DNA of 64,000 bases from Gambelia wislizenii (Eukaryota; Chordata; Lepidosauria; Squamata; Crotaphytidae), in contig JAUMIR010000005.1 of assembly GCA_030847615.1 (NCBI GenBank), forward strand, positions 84,416,492 to 84,480,491, written 5' to 3'. The notes under the pieces were generated by a model. That model saw only the letters and a program-made list of their open reading frames with translations, ran no database searches and was not told the DNA's origin. A program made the translations under genes and the position numbers. Positions 19,831 through 31,457 of this stretch are shown here, piece after piece. The stretch's first letter is position 1. Every line of letters begins with the position of its first letter.

Positions 19831-21868
19831 CTTCCCATTTTTAAAAAGGTGATTATAATTCCATACCAGCTTTGCATCCAGGATAAAAGTTCTTCTTGAA
19901 CACAATGTATGCTGGTGATTTAAATTCCCAGTCGTTTATTGCTCTTGCAGTTCTTAAATCACATAAATGATAAAATATTATATCCAATCAGCTCAGTAGC
20001 AAATTATATTATTCTGGACTGAAGGCATGACTCCACGTTTTTTGCCCAAAAAGGAACTGCAGACCTCATTTGCCTTGTAATCATAGTACTACAAATGTAT
20101 ATACACTCTTTTTAAGACTGTATGCTTAATTTATTTTTAATTGATGATTGTACAATGCATTGCTATCCATTGAAACAAAAAATTTAATTTGCTCCTTAAT
20201 AGTTAGAATGCCCTCAGTATGGGTAATACGTTCATACATAATGATATACTACACTTTGTTTACAGGATTTTAAATTAAATGTAGTAGTTTTGTAGTTATT
20301 TCAGTATGGAAAATCCATATTTTTACAGTCTTCACAACATGCTTGTGAAGTATATTCCCAATTCCCATTTTGTCCAGTGCAGAATTTAGGAAGAAGCATA
20401 TTTGGGGGCAATTTACTTTTTTGGACCACAGCATGCAGAATCCCAATAGTCATACTTACTGGCAATTGTAGAAGTTTTAATTCAAGAAAAGTAAAATTTT
20501 AAAGTGTTGGCAAGACAGTCTTAACTATGTCACATAGACAATCTATGGCAAATGAAGAATCTGAATGCAAACACACTTGGATCAAATCTAGTATTCTTCA
20601 CGTTATCCATACTAGTTGATGAACTGGGATTGTAATATGTGTTCCATAGTGGATTATTTACATTTATTCCCATTTCAGAAGGCATATTCATTTGTGTTTT
20701 CTGTCTGTATGTGAATCAGATATACACAATGTAATAGGAACAATATGTTGAATGTATGAAGATTTTGAAGAAAAATATTGCCTTCAGAAACTATTTTGAA
20801 GGGTTAAATTGCAAAGATAGCCCTTGGAAAATTTTATCCACGGACAGCAGCCTTTTATGAACATAAAAGACTGGTTGTAGGACAAATATATGTATAGAGG
20901 ATAGAAGAAGGGTCATTTTAAGTATCATAACTAGCTGAATATTGTAACAATGATACAAGAATCTGACCCATTTCTGTATGTTCTTTATTTTATTACAGAA
21001 GAGTTATAATGGGAATTATTATTTCAAGCAAGGGTTTCCTTCCATATATGTCATTAAAGTTCAACTACTGTCCCCTTCCTGAGTAAAAGAAACATGGTTT
21101 CTCATTTATGCCATTCTCAGTGGCAGCAAAGAATATGAGGTAGAGGAGGAAAATTATAAATACATCTTGTGCCCATCCTTTAAAATCAGAGTCATCAATA
21201 CAAATATGAATATGTACTTTGCACATTGTACAGTGCTGGTTTTTTTTTTTAAAAAAAAAATCACTTTGCTAAATTTTGCTTTTTTGTTTCTCTTCGTTTG
21301 TACTTGTGTAATTCAAAGACTTTCTCAAATAGTTTTCCTTTGGAAACATGAAACACTTAAGACTGAGTGATCTCTTCATTTGCACATTTATGGGTTCAGA
21401 AGGTATTACATATGATATAGAACAACCACACAAACAAGCAAATGTGTTCTTAATTATCTGAAGGTTCATCTCCCCCAACCAAACAGGTAAAGCTACACAG
21501 CTTGGCTTCTATTGCTTTACATAATCCAGCACCTGAAATCATGTCCGCCTTTGGAAATATAAATGCTGCCTAGAGATTATGCCCTCTACCTGCAAAGGAT
21601 TCTTTGCACAAGATCAAGTCATTCCTCAGAAACCCTGCCTGTTTTTTTCTAACATTTTGCCTAATGTAGTGATCAGGAGGTATTGAAAAGCTACACCAAT
21701 TTTTCATGCCCATTTGCTTGGCCTGACAAATGCAGTAACACAATATGGATTTTGGAATTTGTCTTATGGTCCACATTAAGTCAGTGACATAAGGCACTGT
21801 GCAGACATTTTCATTTATTTTTCTAGAAGCAGGCACATCCAGTGGATACAATATTGCAAGACGGTGAT
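19831..21868. other. No gene seen; long AT-rich stretch
   Basis: About 2 kb without a recognised repeat other than a possible fragment of the CAGCATG-type palindrome near 20425-20465. No convincing open frame. It may include conserved non-coding DNA, but this cannot be judged from one sequence. Confidence 0.45.
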
Positions 21869-22028
21869 TCCACCAGCTGCCTAGTCTGGAGGTCCACCAG
21901 ATGTAAGCACATTGTAATGTATTATGGGAGCTATTCAAGTACTGAATCTATGGGTTCAGCACCTGGATAGCTGCCATCACATCTGGGTGATGTGCTTACA
22001 TCTGGAGGAACCAGTGCAATCACTCCCC
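21869..22028. mobile_element. Decayed palindromic element with 16-bp perfect arms
   Basis: CCAGATGTAAGCACAT (21897-21912) has its exact reverse complement at 21990-22005. Outside these arms GTGATTCCACC and the complement of AGTGCAATCAC still partly pair. It is consistent with a foldback MITE of about 160 bp. Confidence 0.65.
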
Positions 22029-24400
22029 AGGGCCAGGCAATGTTGGAACCACTGGCTGTATTTCCCCCTGTGTTTTATACAAACAAGCATGAAGATCACA
22101 AGGTAAGGAGAATCCCTGAGCCTGAAATCCTAATTATTGTTCTGCCAGCCAGTACAAATGACTATTCTTGCACACAAGTTCCAGAATCTACAAGCTTATT
22201 AACAGTGCGAGCGTACACTGTCTACTAAGGTATAAGTCGTATTTAGTGAAGTGGGAATTTATTTCCAGCCAAATTCCACTTTGTTACCCTTTCACTTTGA
22301 GCCCCTAATTAAGCAAACAAGGCATAGGTGTTGGTGAAGTAAAGAAAATACTGATTGTTCCATGTGTGAGAAAACTAGTCTCATATCTGTACAGAAGAGT
22401 GTGATCCACAATGTAGCTAACAGTTTGACAATATTAGTATAATCAGTTCAAAGTGTCCTTTACATTGTAGGAATATTGATAACAACCTAAATATTAGATC
22501 TCAATTAACAATGATTTATTAAGAGGGAAACAAATCACAATAAATTTTGGACTTACTTCTCTCTCCATTATCCTTGAGCATGGCTGCAAGGAGGAGCTTG
22601 GAATAATTGTTTCCAGTTTTTATTAACTGCAGCTGATCTCATCCAAATTAAAAAAGAAATCACCTCTAGTTAATCTTAAATATAGTTTGTTCAAAATAAG
22701 TCACCTTCAAAACATGGATTCTGAACCTGGTTTGTCTTAAAAAGCCCTATTAAGACTCACCGTAGTTTAAGCTTACTAAATGTACTATCATGCTGTGGTT
22801 AAAAATGGAGGCAAAAGCTCCAGAGCTCCTCACGGCTATGCTGGAGTAAAAGACAGATACAAGAGTGCAAGGCCACTCATTTCTGTCACTATATAAGCCA
22901 TGGTTTATTGAGTTGTCTGATTGCAGCCAATACCTTATTTATGGTTACAAGTACTGAAAAGCCATACATTTCATTATATTTTTTAAAAAACTGTCAAAGC
23001 AGAGATTTAGTAACAGAAACCATAGTATAGTGTCATATTTCTAGACAATATATTATAAAATCTTTGCTAGTACTTGTAAGGTTTTATCATAAATAATAAA
23101 AACTGCACTGTAATTCTCATAATATATCGCTAAGTATTTTTGTCATGCACTGTCCTTTTTAGTTTTTTATTGTTTATTCATGAACAGTATAATTTTGAAA
23201 ATCCACACATGGCCCTATCATTAATGTAAATTAACTAGATTAATCTGAATTTTATTCTTGCTCTAGTGCTTCACATCCTAAATTCTTAAAGAAAGAACTT
23301 CTATGGTGATCTATAAGCAGTCATATACAGCCATTCATTTAAATAGATTTAATTAGCTTGCCAGCACAGTTTGCATATTTTGATGTTGCTTCATAAACTT
23401 TCTTTTTTCTGTTTGCAAGTTCCATTAAAGATTATTAACTTCTGTTGTCAGTTCCACATACTCAAACTCTAAAAGGTTACCAGCCCTCCCTTATGTATCA
23501 CCAACAAATACATAAAACAAATGAACAGTGTATTACTAGAAGTTATAAGTATGATAATCATGTGCACTGAAAAACTGAAATACTTCTCATTCCATGCCAA
23601 ATCTCATTATCCCTGTCACATTAACAGAAGACAACATGTTGCACTGCTTGCTTATTTCCCAGAAAATGAGAATTTTTAACTCTCAGAGAAGGAAGACCAA
23701 TCCAGGTGGATAGTAAGGTTGATCTCAATCCAAAGTAATCATCAAACACCTGAAGTACTTCTTTAGCTCTGGTTGAAATCTGGAGCAGAGTGGAAGTTTA
23801 ATCACACACAGAGAAAGAGACATGTACACCTTTCCCAGACGCCTTCCACAGTTTGCCCTTTTCACTGTTTGACCGTGGAGGAAAGTAGATCATTCTCTCC
23901 TTTTTCCTCTCAAAGGTCTGGCAGAGTGCTTGGCAGTGTACATTCAGAATCACAGTTTTTCAAGCATCATTCACCTATAACGTATACTACTCAGACTGGA
24001 GTGCTGACTGCCACAGATATTAGAGAAAGAGTGAGGGAAGGAAGGGAAGAAGAGGACAGGAGGGGGAGGAAGAAAAGACAATTCCTTTCCTTCATCTCCT
24101 GTTGCTGTAACAATAGCCAAAAGGGTACAGAAAAACACTTTTGGGGGGAAGCATGTCACCAAGCGAACCTTGTGAGAGGATTTTGGTTGCCCAAGGGTGG
24201 AGTGCAGTGTGGGAGGGATTGGAAACTTTAATGCACCCTGTAATATCATCATGAGATGTGATGATTTGAAACTAGGTTAAAATATGTTCAATAAAGGGGA
24301 ACTGTTTCCCAAGTTTAGAAAAATGGTGTTTTGATTTAGAGCCCAAATCTCTGCCTGACTAGGCAGCTTTCATCTATCTTTGCTACTATCCAAAAAAGAG

Positions 24401-24403
<3 letters not shown>
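22029..24403. other. No gene confirmed; long AT-rich stretch
   Basis: At its left edge, TCACTCCCCAG (ending 22030) and AAG|GTAAGG (donor at 22103) bracket a 24-codon open frame (22031-22102) that matches nothing recognised. The rest has no repeat signature. A 152-codon plus-strand frame (23773-24231) is low in complexity toward its end and has no recognised motif. A homeodomain-type TAATTAAG motif sits near 22307. Confidence 0.4.

Positions 24404-24481
<78 letters not shown>
24404..24481. repeat. Compound (TC)n(CA)n microsatellite
   Basis: About 23 TC units run directly into about 16 CA units, with no interruption. It is likely length-polymorphic. Confidence 0.97.
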
Positions 24482-24484
<3 letters not shown>

Positions 24485-25057
24485 TGCAGTCTGACCAACT
24501 ACTATATATCATGAAGGCCCCATTTCTGTACTACCAGTACAGAGTATAAAAGTTGTTGCCTTCTGCTCTTGTCTCAAAGCACATCAGTTACATTAGTTGA
24601 GAAGAAAGATAGGTCAGCTGAATGATTGCTGTCACTCTTTCCCTATGCATTCATTGGTCTTCTAGTGAAGCTGGCTTGGAAAGGAACAACATCATTTAAA
24701 TACACTGTAAAGATGTTGACCAATGTCACATGATATGACATATGCTATCAGAGCATTGTTCAGGCATTTGCCAAAATGTGACAGGGTTCCTAAGTGGATG
24801 GAAGGACAGGGCTGTGCATGTTGGCCTGCCCCCTGCCCCATATCTCCATTCCCACTTGCCCTGCTTTTTCAGAAGACTCTTGAGAAACATTCTGTGTGAT
24901 CAAGATGTTTTCAGAGTCCATGATCGTATAGAATGTTCTGCTCGTGTTCCACATAGAGCCCTTGGTTTGAGAAAGTTCCTGAACAGAGCTTGCATCCTGG
25001 CCATTCCAATTACATGTAAATAAAGTAAAGCATTACTCAATCAGTTTAAATCAGACG
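24482..25057. other. No gene seen
   Basis: No element or protein motif was recognised. A 93-codon plus-strand frame (24742-25023) is probably chance. Confidence 0.4.
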
Positions 25058-25375
25058 TTAAATCCGCAGTTTATGGAGGAGGTGGGTTATCCTGAAGGGG
25101 TCTTTCAGGCATACACGATGTCTTACTATATGGGTGGCTTTCTGAGCTGTAGCTAGCACTTTCCAGTTTCCAAACAGTGTTTTGGTAATGCTTGTCTTTT
25201 CTGCCTCATTTTTCTCTTCCCCCCAACCTATCTGTTCTTGGATAAACAACTGTTTTGAAATAAGAACCTCATTTGCCAGGTTCTGCCCACAGACAACACA
25301 GATCAACTCATTTGCATCATCTTTGCTCATGACATGTTCAGTGATGTTAGATGCGGGTATGTCTAATCCTCTCAA
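25058..25375 (-). pseudogene. Possible BED-finger / hAT transposase relict
   Basis: A 105-codon minus-strand frame contains 'CVVCGQNLANEVLISKQL' (about residues 26-43). This resembles the start of the BED-type finger in hAT transposases and their domesticated relatives ('CxxCxxxLxNExLxPxKLxxHL…H'). The second half of the finger is not recognisable: the expected histidines after KL are missing. The remainder of the frame has no clear transposase motif. If real, it is a dead remnant. Chance similarity over under 20 residues is possible. Confidence 0.25.
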
Positions 25376-26274
25376 CTCCCTCTTGATTTTGCTTTGTTTC
25401 CAATTGTATTATCAATTTGCAATGATCACATTCCCTTTCTACATCTTTTCCTACGGCTTCTTTGTATTAGTTTTTTTTTTAAAAAAAACAACTATGCAAA
25501 GTTTGCTAGTACAGCAAGCTGCAATGCTTTTTGCTAACAAATGCATTGGTTATCATTGACCTTATATAAGTTGGTATGGTTTGTAAATTTGCATGTTTGC
25601 CTGAACTTTTCTCTTATTTGCCGGGAACTTTTCTCCTATTGTGATAAGTAAAAGTTAAGAGCTTAACTTACAACATCTGTAAGTTTCCTTGGGAATATCA
25701 CAAAGTTGATTAATATAAGATAAAGAAATGGATAACTCACTGTGCCTAATTATATTTGAATAATTCCATTTTTCAAATAAACAGAAGTCTTTCACAATTT
25801 TTAAAAGAACAATTCCTGCTGCGAAAATATCTATTATATTTTTCACAGATGTTCCCTTTATCTCTTTTGCTTGTATATGCTTAATCCATTCTCAACAATA
25901 ATTAAAAGAGCCAGTATGAAAAAAAAATACCCTTAACACAACAATCCTGTATGTGTCTATGTAGATAGAAATATGTCCTATTGAGTTCAGTGATTCTTAC
26001 TCTCAGGTAAATCATGTAGCATTGCTGCTTAAAGCACACAATCTGTTCAAACAGTAACTGGGTGCAAATTACTTCTCTACCCTCTCTGTTGACATTGAAG
26101 TTCTCCAAAAATTGCTTAGAGGTGAATTTGCACTTTATTGCCTAAGTTCTTTCTGTTTCTGCTGTTACTGTAGCTTGGTCACCTTTTTGCATTTTCTACA
26201 ACACTCAAACCTCTTACTGCTTTGAAGGAGTATGTGTGGTGATGATGGGTAGGAAGCCAACATGCATTTGATGA
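25376..26274. other. No gene seen; contains a dispersed-repeat fragment
   Basis: Around 25938-26025 the sequence ACAACAATCCTGTATG…ATGTCCTATTGAGTTCAG…CTTACTCTCAGGTAAA follows a reptile dispersed repeat. That repeat is built on CAATCCTATGCATG and AAGTCCCATTGA, and is also seen at 34267 and 62148. The rest is unrecognised. Confidence 0.45.
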
Positions 26275-27800
26275 TAGATGCAGGAATAAGGAGACCAGGC
26301 ACAATAAAGAGACCAAACATATAAACTGGGCTATAAAGGGCCACTTTTATTTAGCTATAATCTATTTAACGCCTTTCTGAGAGATCTGCAATGGGGGAGC
26401 ATCCTAGTGTGGGAATTGTTGAGGCAGGAGGTCAGCTCCAAAAAACCCTCCCAAACTTCCCTTGGGTGAAACACCTGAACCCCACAGATAATCCATAAGC
26501 TGGGTTACTCCCCAGTCAGTCCACATCTGGAAGGCTAACCCAAAAGTCCCTCCCCCAAGTCACAGGACTTAAAAATAGGATTTATCCCGCAAGCCAGCCC
26601 AAAGGAGGTCCTGGACGGGGTCACACTCTCCATTAAGGACTGTGTTCGCAATCTGGGGGTGCTCCTTGATTCATCGCTTCAGATGATGAGTCAGGTGAAT
26701 GCGACAATCAGGAGCGCCTGTTATCAGCTTTGGCTGATACGCCAGCTGTGCCATTTCCTGGAAGTAAAGGACCTCAAGACTGTGGTGCACACACTGGTAA
26801 CCTCTTATCTAGATTTCTGCAATGCGCTCTACATGGGGCTGCCCTCATGATTGGTCCGGAAACTTCAGTTGTTACAAAATATGGCAGCCAGAGTGGTCTC
26901 GGGAACATCTCGGAGAGACCATATAACTCCAGTGTTAAGATCTCTCCACTGGCTGCCTATCAGTTTCCGGGCCCAGTATAAGGTGTTGGTTATTACCTTT
27001 AAAGCCCTAAATGGCTTGGGTCCAACTTATCTTCGGAACCGCCTCCTCCCATACAATCCTCCCTGCACACTCCGGTCCTCTGGGAGCAATTTGCTTCAGC
27101 CACAAAAATCTAGGCTGTCTGCAACCTCCCAGAGGGCCTTTTCGGTAATCGCCCCCAAATTGTGGAATGACCTGCCGAACGAGATCCGTCAGATGACAAG
27201 CCTGAGTAGCTTTAAAAAAGCACTAAAGACGGATCTCTTTCGGCAGGTCTTTCCAAATTAGATCCCGGCCTCAGGGGATCCTGGCTTCTTTTAGTCTGCT
27301 GGATATTTATTGTATTTATTGTTTTTAAAAGTGATTTTAGACCGTTGCTTTTAATTTACATTTGTTTAATTTTTTTTATGGGGGAGGGTGGGGTTGGGGG
27401 GTGTTTAGGGATTTTTATCTGTATTGTATTTTAATTTTTGTAAGCCGCCCCGATTGTTTTAACAGAGGGGCGGGGTATAAATAAATTATTATTATTATTA
27501 TTATTACTTTCTCCACCCCTCAATTCACAGGATCTAAAGGGGCAGTTCCAGATCCCCCTTTCATCTCTAAAAAGGGTAAAGTGCCAAAGGTGCTCACCAA
27601 ACTACCAAATCTCCCCCTCTATCTGCCAAGAGACTGCCGATTTAAGATACCACCCTAAGCCAATTCTCAAGTCTGTATCTACAGTGTGGGGTAAGTGAAA
27701 AGAAAGACCCCAGATAAAAGGGAAACATTCCAGCCTGGCCCTGAAGCGCCCAATTAAATCACACTGATTCAGAGGTGAGAGGGTGGGCTGATCAAACAAC
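26275..27800 (-). mobile_element. LTR-like repeat (copy A) split by an L2
   Basis: 26275-26595 and 27508-27800 align in order with 43075-43480, the copy B repeat. Shared stretches are CAACCTAGTGTGGGA / GCATCCTAGTGTGGGA, 'CATCTGGAAGGYYAACCCAAAAGTCC' (given in two parts in B) and CCAAAGGAGGTC / CCAAGGTAGGTC. On the minus strand it carries TAAATAAAAGTGG followed by a GT-rich stretch, like the polyadenylation signal and U5 of an LTR. A TTTAAA promoter-like box occurs near 27830. The L2 at 26596-27507 was inserted into it. Exact ends were not fixed. Confidence 0.5.
26596..27507 (+). mobile_element. Young L2-type LINE, nearly intact RT C-terminus
   Basis: One frame runs from about 26605 to a TAG at 27259-27261 with a single in-frame TGA (26848-26850). 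It shows 'NLGVLLDSSLQM', 'TSYLDFCNALYMGLP', 'LHWLPISFRAQYKVL', 'TFKALNGLGPTYL' and 'AFSVIAPKLWNDLPNEIR', the hallmark blocks of the L2 ORF2 C-terminus. The 3' end GGGGCGGGGTATAAATAAAT runs into an ATT repeat. 5'-truncated. This is the best preserved coding remnant in the window and clearly younger than the L2 copies at 3.2 and 11.6 kb. Confidence 0.95.
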
Positions 27801-28507
27801 AAAAAGGAGGAGGCAGAGAGCAGCTGAGTTTAAATATCCTGTGCCCCCCGCCCTCTGCTCTCCAAGCGATGGTGCAGGTGCTGAGGCAACATTAAAGGCC
27901 TCCATTCTGTGCTTCATCAAAAGGGGTTCCTCCAGCGCAGTTGTGACTGCACTGGGAACCCTAGTATGCACACAAACACACACATACACAGAGGCCTTAT
28001 GGGGGAAATCACAAATAAATTGGGGGCCTACACAGGGCACATTTTCCCCACCACTGCTTTAATTAATGCATTGTACATTATGGAACTCAATGGTCTCAAA
28101 ATAAATATGGATTTCAATGTGGGAATGAAAAAAAATCTCACTACTCAGTGCAAAACTTGAATGGGATGAGAATGCTGGTGGAATTCTAAGAAACATAATG
28201 AAAACAACTGACAGATTTTCAAAGGAAGAGAGGCCAACTGTGCCATTGAGCAGAGTATGTGACAACCTCAGGAAGCAGAGTGCAGATGAATTGCACACTA
28301 CTTAAAGATGTTTCAGACAGAAGCCTACAAGCTTACAAGAAGGCTACTATTACTAAAGTAGACAGCTCTGCAGCCTTTATGGACTCATCCATCCTTGAGG
28401 GTTAGGGGGACAGAACATGGCAGTCTGAGGGAGGAGAGTCATGAATCTGCACAATCCTAAACCCTTATCTTCTTTTCATTTCTTCAAAGAGCCCCTGAAA
28501 ATATTCC
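27801..28507. other. No gene seen
   Basis: Begins with a GC-rich block (27835-27960) that may extend the LTR-like copy A, with TTTAAATATCC near 27830 and a CA-rich run at 27967-27990. The remainder is unrecognised. Confidence 0.35.
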
Positions 28508-28738
28508 AGTCGTTATGCTTGGGTAATTGGACAACGACTCTGGAGACCAATGTTTGAATCCTTGCTCATCCATGAAAACCTGTTGGGTGACCTTAGGCAA
28601 ATCACACTCTCTCAGCCTCACAGGAAGGCAAAGGCAAAACCCCTCTGAACAAATCTTGCCAAGAAAACCCCATGGTAGGTTCACATTAATGTCAGTATAA
28701 GTCAGAAGTGATTTGAAGGCACACAGCAGCAACAACAT
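28508..28738 (+). mobile_element. Sauria-type SINE
   Basis: Diverged head (GGACAACGACTCTGGAGACC), then GTTGGGTGACCTTAGGCAA, CTCTCTCAGCCTCACAGG, AAATCTTGCCAAGAAAACCC and the tail AAGTCAGAAGTGATTTGAAG with CAGCAGCAACAAC. Confidence 0.9.
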
Positions 28739-30644
28739 AGGTTTCAAAAGGAAGGAAAAGTTTTTAGAAGTTGGGAAATAAACTTCCAATAAAAATGGCC
28801 CAGTACTTGTTGTCCTAGCTGATATAATGTGAATGCATTGGTTGCTGTAGCATAGATGTGTCCTTCCCAGGAGGTCTGTGTTAAATTTGGGGAATTCATT
28901 TTGGACAATAGCTGTGGTACAATCAGGCACCTGTTCCCCAATGATTTAACAGAAAAGTGCTTGAATTAAGCATGTTGGGGTAGATTCTTTTCTTTTCCTT
29001 TTTTTGGTTCCAACTGTCAGTATAGCCTAAATACAAATAAACCTGGACAATCTCTTATGTGTTCTTTGCAGAGACTGTTTGCAAGTGTCTCAGTGTTCTC
29101 CATTTCTTTTACCATAGATGTGACAGTGCAAGAGAAAGAATTGGTAGAAGGGAGTGAGATAGAGCTCCTTAACTGGAGATGCAAAAACACCTCCATGAGT
29201 ATCTTAGTCAATGTGTTTCAGTGCTGAGATGTGTCACCAAAACCCAATGACAGAACTGATCATTGGCTCAAACTGGGATGCAGTGCTTCTCCCCCTACTC
29301 TTTCCTTTCACATAAGTGAAGGCAATGGCACTGAGGTAGAAGAGGAGCAGGGTGTTTGTGTGTGGTGGTAAATGCTTTCTCCTACTTCCTAAAGAAGCAG
29401 AGAGGGGGTGGAATCATGATGACATCTTACTTTCTGTAAAACAAACACTATAGTTCTTATTCAATTTGCTGAATTCTCTTATGATCAAATGGGTACGAAG
29501 AAGTACTTGGCTCATTTGTTACTGGAAAAGACCATACCAACTTAGTCAAGCAAGAAAATTACCTCAAAAGCTTATAAGATTTATAAAGCTTAGAAAACAA
29601 AACCAAAAAAGAGCAATTCAAAACCTAATGAGAGAGACATTTTAGGCCTCATTTACATCTGTAACCTGACCCATGTCTGCAAGGTGGTAATTTTGTAATT
29701 TACATAGTAAAGCTAGGTATTTATTCATCCTTAATCAAAAAGATGATATTACTAATTCTATAGCACAGTTAGCATTACCTTATACTCTATATTGTTACTT
29801 CTCTACAATTAAGCACTACACCAAATATCTAATGAGTGAAATGTAAAATCTTTCCTTTGTCCATGTCAAACAAAACATTCGATTAGTAGTGGCTTTGTTG
29901 AGAAACAAATATCTATTTCGGAAAGCAGAGAAAACCATACAGTACAAAGTCAATGAGCTCAAGCCCTTCTCAGAACATAACTAGGTTTGAAAGTCTTCAC
30001 TTGTTTTGTCACCCTCAGGTGGTTAATGGGAAAATGCAAGAGGATGCAGTTGGGTGTGTTAGGTTTTTTGGGGGGGGGTTGTTTGTTTGTTTGTTTTTTG
30101 GTTGGTATTGGAAAAGAAATTTGCACTTTTTCAAGATTGTTTGGAGTCATTTGTGTAAATGTTAACAGTGGTAAATTTTGCTCAGTTGCATGTGTTATTA
30201 AAATTAGTGGCACTGAGTGTGCTGCTTCATATTTTTTGTCAATCATACTGTCCTTTTGTGCTTCCCCTCTCTATATGTGTGCATGCTATATGTGTGCATG
30301 CATGCTATATGTGTGCATGAATGTATGTGTGTGTGTACTTAGCTACAGAAAGGGCAAAGATCCTACTTTTGCAAACAGATTTTTTTGTGCAAATTGTGGA
30401 AAATAAGATTTGGTATTCATTCTCACTCAGGAGGTGAAAACTCTAATAGGCAGTTGGAAAATGCTTAACAGGCTGTTTGCATACTGAGGGCTTGTCTCAC
30501 CCCAAATCTTGACAACTTCATTATTTTAACATCCATAAGACCAACCAAAATATTTGAGCTTGAATATCAAAACACATTTGCTGAAACCCTATTACTTTCT
30601 GGTTGAACAGAATGTCCTACAGGCTTTACTATACTGGATTGCAC
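28739..30644. other. No gene seen; AT-rich DNA
   Basis: Contains a G run with GTTT repeats (30067-30096) and a TATGTGTGCATGC-type alternating run (30275-30335). Two long frames around 29959-30406 lie on these low-complexity runs and are not credible. Confidence 0.45.
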
Positions 30645-30885
30645 AGCACGCATTTCCAGCTAGAGGTTTGGTCTTTTTAGAGCAGCCTAAATTTTTGTCT
30701 ATCTCTTAGGACTCTTCAAAGCCAAGGCACAATGGGAGGGTTGGTTGGAGAAATATCTGTTGAAAAAAGGCACAGGTTCATTCCCAAATCACCCCTGCCA
30801 TAGTGCCTTGGCCCTGAAGACTCCTCAGAGCCAGTCATTGGAGAAAATAAGCTACTTTAGAAAGAGCTGGCTGGAAGTCCATGCC
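30645..30885. mobile_element. ~240-bp imperfect palindromic element
   Basis: GCCAAGGCACAATGGGAGGG (30721-30740) pairs with the complement of CCCCTGCCATAGTGCCTTGG (30792-30811). Further out TTTCCAGCTAGAGG (30653-) pairs with GAGCTGGCTGGAA (30864-30876) and AGAGCAGCC with the complement of GCTACTTT. The arms are about 95 bp, and no coding capacity remains. The family is not named. Confidence 0.7.
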
Positions 30886-31020
30886 TGCCTCCTCTAGGGC
30901 AGCATTTGAGTACCTTGAGTGGCTGTTGCTGTCCACCACCATTTGCTACCACTGCTGCTGTTCTTCTGTTTCCAAAGGGATAACACCCCTCAAGCACAGA
31001 GAAACTTAAAACCAGTCATA
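30886..31020. other. Short spacer between two palindromic elements
   Basis: Nothing recognised beyond short CTG/CCACCA runs. Confidence 0.4.
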
Positions 31021-31332
31021 GGACTTTTTCAAACAGGGTAAAAATAATCCCGAGGAGGTCAGGAGAAGAACAGGCTGTTGCACTTAGAGAGTCCCGTTTC
31101 AGACGATGCAATCCTCTTCTGTCCTCTTCCCAACCTCCTCCTGACCTCCCTCCATGCTGTGGGCACCACTTTTTATTGACGGAAAACCTACATCAATAAA
31201 AACTGGTGCCCGCAGCACAGGGGAAGGTTGAGAGGAGGACAGGGCTGTCTGAAATGCGGTTCTGTAAGCGCGACAGCCCCGTTCTTCTCCTGACCTCCTT
31301 GGGGTTATTTTTACTCCCATTTGAAGAAGTCC
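31021..31332. mobile_element. 312-bp long-arm palindromic MITE
   Basis: The left arm starts GGACTTTTTCAAACAGGGTA and continues through GAGGAGGTCAGGAGAAGAAC and TTTCAGAC. The right arm is its imperfect reverse complement (GGACTTCTTCAAATGGGAGT, then AGGAGGTCAGGAGAAGAAC). The arms are about 150 bp and meet near 31180 at TTTATTGACGG…CATCAATAAAAA. ATA lies immediately outside both ends, a possible 3-bp target duplication. The terminal motif GGACTyTTTC…ACA…GTAAAAATAA is shared with the 205-bp MITE at 830-1034. Confidence 0.88.
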
Positions 31333-31457
31333 ATAGTTTAACACCATAGATTCCTGGCTTCTTTCCTAAATCATAAAAATTTGTACTTTTTACAGTGAAT
31401 ATTTCACAATAGGAAGTTGTATGGTCGATCATTCTTTTTAAAAGATTATGATGTCTC

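Noticed and set aside
23773..24231. 152-codon plus-strand open frame
   Set aside because: No motif, no splice signals that would define an exon, and a low-complexity Arg/Glu-rich part from a purine run. Judged chance.
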